Shown piece after piece: positions 28,624 through 35,117 of a DNA stretch of 35,117 bases (its first letter is position 1; the number at the start of each line of letters is the position of its first letter). A program made the position numbers and the translations under genes. The DNA comes from Thiobacillus sp. (GTDB taxonomy: Bacteria > Pseudomonadota > Gammaproteobacteria > Burkholderiales > Thiobacillaceae): NCBI GenBank assembly GCA_024709685.1, contig JANJWF010000122.1, positions 1 through 35,117 of the forward strand, in the 5' to 3' direction. The notes beneath the pieces are model-generated. The model was not told the DNA's origin, made no database searches, and worked only from the letters and a program-made list of their open reading frames with translations.

Positions 28624-30024
28624 TTGAAACCCGCCCTGTCCCCTCTTCTGCTGTGCGCCGTGTTGTCGCCGTTGCCCGGCCTGGCAGCGCCGCTCGACCT
28701 GCCAGAACGTCCCGGTACCTTCTGGCTGGGTCAGGATGCCCTGCCGGATGAGGCGCAGGCGCCAGCCGCCCAAACCGAACCCATCCGCTTCGACAGCCTG
28801 GCAGCGCTCACCGAGCACGCGCTGCGCGAACGCCCCGAATCGCGCGCCGCCTGGCTCGGCATCCAGGCCGAGGCGGCGCGTCTGGATGCCGCGACCGCGG
28901 CCAACTGGCCGAGGCTGACCGGGCAACTCAGTTTCACCCATAGCCGCTCGCTGTCGAGTTCGGGCGCCTCGACCCCCACCCAGAACCGCTACGGCCCGAG
29001 CCTCAGCCTCGCCTATGTGCTCTACGATTTCGGTGCACGCGCAGCCGACATCGACGCGCAGCACTATCAGCTCATCGCCAGCCTGCTGGGCAGCAACAGG
29101 ACCCTGCAGGACACGATCGCCGAAGTCGAGGCGGCCTACTACGCGCTGCTGGGCGTAAGCGCGCAGGTCGACGCGCTGAAGCAGCTCGAGGCCTCCTTGC
29201 GTGCAAGCCTCGATGCGGCCGAAGCCAGGCTGCAGGGGGGGCTGGCTTCGCGCGCCGACCAACTGCGTGCGCGTGCGGCGCTGGCCGAGACACAACTCGC
29301 GCGCCAGGCGGCCGAGCGTGACGAGGCCAAGGCCGAGGCCGCTCTGAAACAGGCTGCCAGCATTGAACAGGCGCGCGGACTGGTGCTCGACTGGAAAGCC
29401 CGGCTGCCCGCCGAACTGGAGGCTGCGGACATGCTCGCGAATTTGCTGGCCGAGGCACAGCGCAGGCGTCCCGATCTGCAGGCCTTGCGCGCGGCCGCCG
29501 CGAGCGCGCGCGCAGCGGCCGAACGTGCACGCGCGGCGCGCTGGCCGACCCTGTCGCTGGCCGCCAACGGGGGCCGTACCTTTTTTCTGGAGGACGAAAG
29601 GGTGCCTTCCACCAGCTACAGCGTCGGGATGAACCTTTCGATGCCGCTGTTCGACGGCGGCCGGCTGGCGGCCGAAGCGCGCGCGGCCGACCTCGATGCC
29701 GCGCGCCTCGCCGCCGAGGTGGAATCGCAGCGCAGCGTGGTGTCGCGCGAGGTGACCGAAGCCTACCTCGACGTGCGCCACGCACAGGCGCAGCGCGAGG
29801 GCGTGACGGTGCAGTTCGAGAGCGCCAGTGAATCGGCGCACGCCGCAGAAGCACGCTACACCACCGGCATCGGCAGCCTGCTCGAGCTGCTGACCGCACA
29901 GGCGGCACTGGCGCGCGCCCAGCAGGTCCAGTCACAGGCCGACAGCGACTGGCTGGCGGCATTTTCGCGTTTGAACCGTGCGCTGGGCCGGCTGCCCGTC
30001 GCTGTTTCCACTAGCCAACCATGA
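28624..30024 (+). CDS. TolC-family outer membrane efflux protein
   Basis: The outer-membrane channel of a tripartite efflux pump, 466 residues. A signal peptide (MKPALSPLLLCAVLSPLPGLAA) is followed by a variable stretch and two related OEP repeats rich in long alanine/arginine helices, for instance ALRERPESRAAWLGIQAEAARLDAATAANWPRL (first half) and LAEAQRRRPDLQALRAAAASARAAAERARAARWP (second half), each followed by beta segments such as SLSLAYVLYDFG and SVGMNLSMPLFDGG. The start is a TTG without a visible ribosome site, but it gives a well-formed signal peptide. It overlaps the adaptor gene by 4 nt. Confidence 0.92.
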   Translation: MKPALSPLLLCAVLSPLPGLAAPLDLPERPGTFWLGQDALPDEAQAPAAQTEPIRFDSLAALTEHALRERPESRAAWLGIQAEAARLDAATAANWPRLTGQLSFTHSRSLSSSGASTPTQNRYGPSLSLAYVLYDFGARAADIDAQHYQLIASLLGSNRTLQDTIAEVEAAYYALLGVSAQVDALKQLEASLRASLDAAEARLQGGLASRADQLRARAALAETQLARQAAERDEAKAEAALKQAASIEQARGLVLDWKARLPAELEAADMLANLLAEAQRRRPDLQALRAAAASARAAAERARAARWPTLSLAANGGRTFFLEDERVPSTSYSVGMNLSMPLFDGGRLAAEARAADLDAARLAAEVESQRSVVSREVTEAYLDVRHAQAQREGVTVQFESASESAHAAEARYTTGIGSLLELLTAQAALARAQQVQSQADSDWLAAFSRLNRALGRLPVAVSTSQP

Positions 30025-31133
30025 AACTTCGCATCCTTGTCATCCTGGTCGTGCTGGCGCTGATCGCCGGCGTCGCGTACCGCATCCAGACGCAGCAGGC
30101 GGGCGACGCGCGCCGGGGCGGCGACCGTGCCCTGGTCGTCAAGACCGTGCCCGTGACGGTGCGTGAATTTCCGCGCGTGCTCGATTTGCCCGGCACGCTG
30201 GAGGCGGCGCAGCAGGTGGCCATCGTCGCCCAGGTGAGCGGGACGGTCCTGAAGCAGCAGGCGCAGGAAGGCGACACCGTGCGTGCCGGGCAGGTCCTGT
30301 TCAGCCTGGATGCGCGTCCGGCGCAGGCGCGCATCGCGCAAAACCAGGCCACCCTGTCCGGTGCGCACGCCGAAACCACCGAGGCACAAAAGAAACTTGA
30401 TCGCCTCGCACCGCTGATGCAGTCGGGCTACATCAGCCAGCAGGAATACGACGATGCGCGACTGGCGCTGGAGGCCGCGCGCGCGCGCGCCGGCACCGCA
30501 CGTGCCGACCTGCAGGCGGCGCAGCTCGACGTCCAGTACGCGCAGATCCGCGCACCGATCGCCGGGCGGGTGGGACGCATCAATGTGCGCCCGGGCAGCC
30601 TGGTGCAGGCAGGGGGCGAGCCGCTCACCACCCTGATCGCCCCGGGTGCGCTCGACGTGCGCGCCAGCGTGGCACAGCAGGACTGGCCCGAGCTGGTGGC
30701 CGCGCGCGCGCAGGGCAAGGTGGCGGCCGAGGTGTCCGCCGATGCGGCCAGCTCGGTGCAGGCGCACGGCGAGCTGGTATTCGTCGACTCGCAGATCGAC
30801 GCCACCACCGGCGCGGTGCCGATCAAGGTGCGGCTCGTCGATACGCCGCCCGCGCTGCTGTCGGGACAGGGCGTGCGGCTGCGCCTGCTGCTCGGCGTCG
30901 AGCCCGATGCCAGGGTCGTGCCGGAAGCGGCGCTGCAGCACGCGCAGGCGGGCGATTACGTCTACGTCGTGCGCGACGGCCGCGCCGTGGTGCAGCCGGT
31001 CAGGCTGGTGCGCAGCCTGGACGGGCTGCTGATGGTGGAGGGTGAATTGCGCGCCGGCGAACCGGTGCTGGTCGAGATCCCGCAGCGCCTCAAGGCAGGC
31101 AGCGCGGTCAGGCTCGAAAGCGCAGCCAGATGA
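30021..31133 (+). CDS. RND efflux periplasmic adaptor (membrane fusion protein)
   Basis: A 370-residue HlyD/AcrA-type adaptor that bridges the inner-membrane pump and the outer-membrane channel. An N-terminal signal/anchor (MKLRILVILVVLALIAGVAY) lacks a lipobox cysteine. The lipoyl-like halves are TLEAAQQVAIVAQVSGTVLKQQAQEGDTVRAGQVLFSLD and IRAPIAGRVGRINVRPGSLVQAG, flanking an alpha-hairpin (QARIAQNQATLSGAHAETTEAQKKLDRL). The beta-barrel and membrane-proximal domains follow with VDSQIDATTGAVPIKVRL. It overlaps both neighbours by 4 nt, so all three pump parts are co-translated. Substrate unknown. Confidence 0.94.
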   Translation: MKLRILVILVVLALIAGVAYRIQTQQAGDARRGGDRALVVKTVPVTVREFPRVLDLPGTLEAAQQVAIVAQVSGTVLKQQAQEGDTVRAGQVLFSLDARPAQARIAQNQATLSGAHAETTEAQKKLDRLAPLMQSGYISQQEYDDARLALEAARARAGTARADLQAAQLDVQYAQIRAPIAGRVGRINVRPGSLVQAGGEPLTTLIAPGALDVRASVAQQDWPELVAARAQGKVAAEVSADAASSVQAHGELVFVDSQIDATTGAVPIKVRLVDTPPALLSGQGVRLRLLLGVEPDARVVPEAALQHAQAGDYVYVVRDGRAVVQPVRLVRSLDGLLMVEGELRAGEPVLVEIPQRLKAGSAVRLESAAR

Positions 31134-34100
31134 ACCTGTCGCGGCTCTTCATCGAGCGCCCGGTCGCCACCCTGATGCTGGTGCTGGCGATGGCGCTGTT
31201 CGGCGCGCTCGCCTATAAGCAGCTGCCGGTGAACGACCTGCCGCAGGTCGACTTTCCCACGCTGCGCATTTCGGCATCGCTGCCGGGCGCCAACCCCGAG
31301 ACCATGGCCACCACGGTGGCGACGCCGCTGGAGCGGCAGTTGGCGACGGTGGCGGGGATCGAGTCGATGAGTTCGCAGTCGGGCCAGGGCTCGACCAACA
31401 TCACCCTGCAGTTCGAACTCGCGCGGGACATCGACGCCGCCGCGCAGGACGTGCAGACCGCGATCGCGCAAGCGGCGCGCAACCTGCCCGCCGGCATGGA
31501 TCCGCCCCAATTGAGGAAGATCAACCCGGCCGATTCGCCCATCCTCTATCTGGCGCTGTCGGCCGAGCGCCTGCCGCTCACCGAGCTCGACGCCATCGCC
31601 GACTCGCGCGTGGCGCAGAAGCTGTCGAGCCTGTCCGGCGTGGCGCAGGTGCTGGTGTTCGGCTCGCAGAAGTACGCCTTGCGGCTGTATCTCGACCCCG
31701 CCAAACTGCAGCAGCGCGGGCTGACGTTCGCCGAAGTGATCGAGGCGGTGCAGCGTGCCAACGCCAACCTGCCGTCCGGTACGCTCGACGGCGCCACCCG
31801 TGCCTACACGGTAAAGGCGCCGGTGGCACTCGCCAACGCCAGGGATTTCGGCGACATCATCGTCGCGTACCATGACGGCACCGCGCTCAGGATAAGGGAC
31901 CTTGGCCGCGCCGAGGACGGCGTCGAGGACGACAAGCGCAAGACCTGGTACAACGGCACGCCCGCCATCGTGCTGGCGGTGCAGCGCCAGCCGGGCGCCA
32001 ATACGGTCGAGGTCGCCGACCGTATCCGCGCGATGCTGCCGCAGATCGAGGCCGAGCTGCCGGACGGCGTACGCCTGCAGGTGCATTCCGATCGCTCTCG
32101 CTTCGTCAAGGACTCGTTGCACGAGGTCAACTTCACGCTCATCCTCGCGCTGCTGCTGGTGATCCTCGTCATCTTCGCCTTCCTGCACAACGTGCGCGCC
32201 ACGCTGATCGCGGCGCTGGTGCTGCCGAGCTCGCTCCTCGGCACCTTCGCCTTCATGTACCTGCAGGGCTACAGCCTCAACAACCTGAGCCTGATGGCGA
32301 TCACGCTGGCGATCGGCTTCGTCGTCGACGACGCGGTGGTCGTGATCGAGAACATCACGCGCCATCTGGAAATGGGCAAGACCCGCATGCAGGCGGCGCT
32401 CGACGGCGCACAGGAGATCGGCTTCACGGTGCTGTCGATGACGGTCTCGCTCGCCGCGGTGTTCCTGCCCATCCTGTTCATGGGCGGGATGATCGGCCGG
32501 CTGTTCCAGGAATTCGCCGTCAGCATCGGTGTCGCGGTGCTGCTCTCCGGCGTGGTGGCACTGACCCTCACGCCGATGCTGTGCGCGCGCGGCCTGGTGC
32601 ACGAACCGCTCGCCAATCCCGTGTCGCGCGCGTTCGACGCCGGTTTTGCGCGCTTCCGCGATTTCTACGGCGAGACCCTGCGCGCCTCGATGCGCCATCG
32701 CGGTGCGATGCTGCTGCTGTCAGCCGCGGTGCTGGGGGCGATGGTGTGGCTGGCCGGGCAGGTGAAGCAGGGCTTCATTCCGCGGGTCGATTCCGGGATG
32801 GTGTTCGCCAACGTGCAGTACCCCGAAGGGATTCCGTTCGAGGAATTGAGCGCACGCCAGCAGCAGCTTGCTGCCATCGTGCAGCAGCATCCCGCGGTCG
32901 AGGGCCTGATGTCGTCGGCGGGGCAGGCCGGCGGCGGGGTGGCCGGCGGCAACGTCGGCCGGCTGGTGATCCGGCTGGCGCCGCGCAATACGCGTCCCGG
33001 CGCGGATGCGGTGATCGACGAGCTGCGCGCGGCCACGCGCAAGGTTGGCGGCGTCAACGTCACGTATCAAAACCCGGCGTCGATCAACGTCGGCTCGCTG
33101 GTTTCCAGCAGCGACTACCAGCTGACGCTGACCGCGGACGATTTCGAGGCGCTGACGACCGCTTCGGCGGCTGTCGAAAAGCGGCTGGAAGCGGTGCGCG
33201 AGATCGACGACGTCAACAGCAACCTGGAGCTGCGCAATCCCGAACTGCGCGTGTCCCTGGATGCCATCGAGGCCGCACGCCTCGGCATCACCGCGCAGCA
33301 GGTGCAGCAGACCCTGTACGACGCGCTCGGCGGGCGCCGCATCAGCGAAATCTACGGTGCCAGCGACCAGTACGTGGTGAGCATCAAGGCGCTGCCGGAA
33401 GCGCAGCTGAACCCTGCGCTCATCGGCCAGTTGCCGCTGAAGACCGCGTCGGGCGTGCTGACGAGGCTCGACGCGGTGGCAAGGGTCGAGGCCGGCGTGG
33501 GCCCGGTCGCGGTGCACCACTACGGCCAGCAGCCTGCCGTCACGCTGTCGTTCAACCTCGCGCCGGGCACCTCGCTCGATGCCGCGCTGGCGGCCGCCTA
33601 CCAGGCGGCGAGCGAAGTGGTGCCGCCGGAGGTGGCGCTCGAATTCACCGGCGCCGCCCAGAAGTACCAGGAATCGACGGTGCAGCTGCCGCTCCTGCTG
33701 CTGTTCACCGTCGTCATCATCTACATGGTGCTCGCGGTGCTGTACGAGCACCTCGGCCATCCGCTCACCATCCTCACCGCACTGCCGCTCGCCGGCTTCG
33801 GCGCATTGCTGGTGCTGCTGCTGACGGGCGAGGAGCTGAACATCTTCAGCTTCGTCGGCATCATCCTGCTGGTCGGCCTGGTGAAGAAGAACGGCATCAT
33901 GATGATCGATTTCGCGCTGACCCGGCAGCGGGCCGGGATGAGCGCCGAGGACGCCATCGTCGAGGCCTGCCTGGTTCGCCTGCGGCCGATCATGATGACC
34001 ACTTTCGCCGCCATCTTCGCCACGTTACCCATCGCCATCGGCTTCGGCGCCGGCGGCGAAGCGCGCCGTCCGCTCGGCATCGCAGTGGTCGGTGGACTGG

Positions 34101-34207
34101 TGTTCTCGCAATTCCTTACGCTCTATATTACCCCCACCTTCTACGTCAGCATGGCGCGCATGGAGGCTGCGTTCACACGGTGGCGCGCGCTACGCCCGAC
34201 TACATGA
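31130..34207 (+). CDS. RND family efflux permease (HAE1/MdtBC-like)
   Basis: The proton-driven inner-membrane pump, 1025 residues with the usual 12 helices and two large periplasmic loops. It starts MNLSRLFIERPVATLMLVLAMALFG. TM4 carries the proton-relay aspartates in ITLAIGFVVDDAVVVIENITRHLE, and TM10 has a lysine in LLVGLVKKNGIMMIDFAL. NPADSPILYLALSAERLPLTELD and LPSGTLDGATRAYTVKAP are porter-domain hallmarks near MdtB/MdtC. There is only one permease gene, so the pump is probably a homotrimer, unlike MdtBC. Drugs, detergents or bile-like compounds are typical substrates of the family; no heavy-metal (CzcA-type) motif was seen. The stop overlaps the convergent yqaA-like gene by 8 nt. Confidence 0.95.
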   Translation: MNLSRLFIERPVATLMLVLAMALFGALAYKQLPVNDLPQVDFPTLRISASLPGANPETMATTVATPLERQLATVAGIESMSSQSGQGSTNITLQFELARDIDAAAQDVQTAIAQAARNLPAGMDPPQLRKINPADSPILYLALSAERLPLTELDAIADSRVAQKLSSLSGVAQVLVFGSQKYALRLYLDPAKLQQRGLTFAEVIEAVQRANANLPSGTLDGATRAYTVKAPVALANARDFGDIIVAYHDGTALRIRDLGRAEDGVEDDKRKTWYNGTPAIVLAVQRQPGANTVEVADRIRAMLPQIEAELPDGVRLQVHSDRSRFVKDSLHEVNFTLILALLLVILVIFAFLHNVRATLIAALVLPSSLLGTFAFMYLQGYSLNNLSLMAITLAIGFVVDDAVVVIENITRHLEMGKTRMQAALDGAQEIGFTVLSMTVSLAAVFLPILFMGGMIGRLFQEFAVSIGVAVLLSGVVALTLTPMLCARGLVHEPLANPVSRAFDAGFARFRDFYGETLRASMRHRGAMLLLSAAVLGAMVWLAGQVKQGFIPRVDSGMVFANVQYPEGIPFEELSARQQQLAAIVQQHPAVEGLMSSAGQAGGGVAGGNVGRLVIRLAPRNTRPGADAVIDELRAATRKVGGVNVTYQNPASINVGSLVSSSDYQLTLTADDFEALTTASAAVEKRLEAVREIDDVNSNLELRNPELRVSLDAIEAARLGITAQQVQQTLYDALGGRRISEIYGASDQYVVSIKALPEAQLNPALIGQLPLKTASGVLTRLDAVARVEAGVGPVAVHHYGQQPAVTLSFNLAPGTSLDAALAAAYQAASEVVPPEVALEFTGAAQKYQESTVQLPLLLLFTVVIIYMVLAVLYEHLGHPLTILTALPLAGFGALLVLLLTGEELNIFSFVGIILLVGLVKKNGIMMIDFALTRQRAGMSAEDAIVEACLVRLRPIMMTTFAAIFATLPIAIGFGAGGEARRPLGIAVVGGLVFSQFLTLYITPTFYVSMARMEAAFTRWRALRPTT

Positions 34208-34604
34208 GCCAGGCGAGCGCCGCATAGCGCGCCAGCTTGCCCGCCGTCACCAGTAACAGAAAACTCGCCACGCTCACCCGTAGCACGCCGGCGACCAGGC
34301 ACAGCGGGTCGCCGATCACCGGGAGCCAGGCCAGCAACAGGGCGGGGCGGCCGAAGCGGGCGAACCAGCGTCCGGCACGCGCAACGTGCTGCTCGGCTTT
34401 TTCGCTGTGTTGCTGCACCGCGCGCCGGCCGAAGCGTCCCATGCCGTAGGTGATCAGGCTGCCGAGCACGTTGCCGGCGGTGGCGGCCGCCACGCTGGCC
34501 AACGGGTCGGCGCCCTGATGCAGGCGGTACAGCAGCAGCGCCTCGGACCCGCCGGGGAGCAGCGTCGACGACAGCAGCGCCGAGCCGAACAGCGTCCAGT
34601 CCAT
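34200..34604 (-). CDS. YqaA-family (DedA/SNARE-associated-like) small membrane protein
   Basis: A 134-residue inner-membrane protein with about four hydrophobic segments. SSTLLPGGSEALLLYRLHQGADP, AATAGNVLGSLITYGMGRFGRR and GRPALLLAWLPVIGDPLCLVAGVLRV match the YqaA branch of the DedA/VTT superfamily, which includes lipid scramblase-like and flippase-like proteins. A longer in-frame extension up to 34641 has no support. It converges on the RND permease with an 8-nt overlap. Function within this subfamily is not established. Confidence 0.88.
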   Translation of the reverse strand: MDWTLFGSALLSSTLLPGGSEALLLYRLHQGADPLASVAAATAGNVLGSLITYGMGRFGRRAVQQHSEKAEQHVARAGRWFARFGRPALLLAWLPVIGDPLCLVAGVLRVSVASFLLLVTAGKLARYAALAWLM

Positions 34605-34626
34605 CAGGCGCAGCCCGCCAGATCAC

Positions 34627-34694
34627 GATTGATATAGTCAATCACATTCATCCAGATTATCCGTTGGATCGATATATTGAGTCTCTCTAATATC
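34627..34694 (+). promoter_or_regulatory. Third copy of the LysR-type operator/promoter, before the rubrerythrin gene
   Basis: A perfect 6-bp dyad GATTGA, TATAG, TCAATC (34627-34643, again a 5-nt centre and T-N11-A) lies 31 bp upstream of TATC-N9-GATA (34658-34674). The latter overlaps TTGGAT (34664-34669) followed by an 18-bp spacer and -10 TAATAT (34688-34693). GTTGGATCG and GATATAT are shared with the dsrC promoters. The layout matches the two copies near 24.3 and 24.9 kb, although the upstream dyad has TTG/CAA rather than TCG/CGA half-sites. Confidence 0.62.
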
Positions 34695-34703
34695 GCTCAT
34701 GTC

Positions 34704-34724
34704 TTGATTGACATCGTAAATCAA
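34704..34724 (+). promoter_or_regulatory. Inverted repeat in the rubrerythrin leader
   Basis: TTGATT, nine bases, AATCAA forms a perfect 6-bp AT-rich dyad between the -10 box and the ribosome site (AGGAG at 34732-34736). It could be an operator just after the transcription start; it is too AT-rich for a stable terminator. Confidence 0.4.
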
Positions 34725-34742
34725 ACCACACAGGAGCGAACC

Positions 34743-35117
34743 ATGCAGAACACGAAGTCCCCCACCATACAGAACCTCGAAGCCGCCTTCGCCGGCGAGT
34801 CGATGGCCCACATCAAGTACATGTGGTTCGCACGCCAGTGCCGCAAGGCTGGCGACGAAGCCACCGCCAGGGTATTCGAGGACACCGCCGCGCAGGAGAT
34901 GCTGCACGCCTTCGGCCACGCCGAACTGCTCTTCGCCGACGAGACGATGACCCCGGCCAGGTGCCTGCAGTACGCGATCGAGGGCGAGACCCACGAGTAC
35001 ACCGAGATGTACCCGAAGTTCCGCCACGAGGCAATGCAGGAAGGCCATGACGCCGCCGTGGCCGAGATCGACGAACAGATCATCGAATCGAGGGAGCATG
35101 CCGAGACGTTCAAGGCG
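34743..35117 (+). CDS. Rubrerythrin-family di-iron protein, partial (runs off the window)
   Basis: An open frame of 125 codons without stop up to the window edge, starting at an ATG with AGGAG 6 nt upstream. The ferritin-like di-iron motifs are in order: NLEAAFAGESMAHIKYMWFA (first Glu), FEDTAAQEMLHAFGHAELL (E-x-x-H), YAIEGETHEYTEMYPKF (Glu), and IDEQIIESREHAETF (E-x-x-H type). Rubrerythrins reduce hydrogen peroxide in oxygen-sensitive metabolism; the usual rubredoxin-like CxxC tail, if present, would lie beyond the window. The gene has an LTTR-type promoter like that of the dsrC-like gene. Confidence 0.88.
   Translation, partial: MQNTKSPTIQNLEAAFAGESMAHIKYMWFARQCRKAGDEATARVFEDTAAQEMLHAFGHAELLFADETMTPARCLQYAIEGETHEYTEMYPKFRHEAMQEGHDAAVAEIDEQIIESREHAETFKA

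Noticed and set aside
30962-32698. A 578-codon minus-strand open frame opposite the RND permease, and similar long antisense frames (3771-5060, 25476-27038, 28525-29841)
   Set aside because: All lie opposite well-identified genes and read as arginine/alanine/histidine-rich shadow peptides with no family resemblance.

Overview
The window is a high-GC bacterial chromosome segment. Gene content and order (glyQ-glyS-gmhB-plsC-ygjP; lptD-surA-pdxA-rsmA; amgK-murU-pepP-ubiH-ubiI; PA2779/PA2778-type genes) point to a betaproteobacterium. A DsrC/TusE-family sulfur-carrier gene with its own LysR regulator fits a sulfur-oxidising, Thiobacillus-like lineage, but this placement is inference from gene content. 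I saw no rRNA, tRNA, CRISPR array, insertion sequence or phage gene. The segment is nearly fully coding.

Layout. 1-3.7 kb: an ABC-F ATPase (YheS type), then a two-gene redox pair (membrane cytochrome b plus Tat-exported molybdopterin oxidoreductase). 3.8-8.8 kb: a tightly packed run for glycyl-tRNA synthetase (two subunits), a heptose phosphatase, a lysophospholipid acyltransferase and a YgjP-like zinc metalloprotease. 8.8-10.8 kb: two tandem PA2779-type small membrane proteins and a PA2778-type C39-like cysteine peptidase lipoprotein with TPR repeats. 10.8-11.9 kb: an Old Yellow Enzyme-type alkene reductase. 11.95-17.3 kb, minus strand: the lptD-surA-pdxA-rsmA operon for outer-membrane assembly, vitamin B6 synthesis and 16S rRNA dimethylation. 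17.3-23.4 kb, plus strand: amgK-murU (peptidoglycan sugar recycling), pepP, two ubiquinone-ring hydroxylases and dsbC. 23.4-26.0 kb: a LysR regulator divergent from a dsrC-like gene, a decayed second copy of the dsrC promoter and 5' end, and an HPP-family membrane protein. 26.1-28.5 kb: a ZIP metal transporter, OxyR and a DUF202/YidH protein. 28.6-34.2 kb: a tripartite RND efflux operon (TolC-like, adaptor, permease), facing a small YqaA/DedA-like protein. 34.7 kb to the end: the start of a rubrerythrin gene that runs off the window.

The most notable pattern is regulatory. Three promoters, upstream of dsrC, upstream of the decayed dsrC copy/HPP gene, and 10 kb away upstream of the rubrerythrin gene, share one layout. 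Each has a perfect dyad with a 5-nt centre, then about 31-32 bp downstream (three helical turns) a TATC-N8/9-GATA-like element overlapping a TTGGAT -35 box, then an 18-bp spacer and a -10 box. This is the classical LysR recognition/activation-site geometry. It suggests a small regulon run by the LysR protein at 23.4-24.3 kb that links a sulfur-carrier protein, an HPP membrane protein and a rubrerythrin. The DsrC-like protein is itself odd: it keeps the inner cysteine of the DsrC C-terminal arm but has tryptophan where the penultimate redox cysteine should be.
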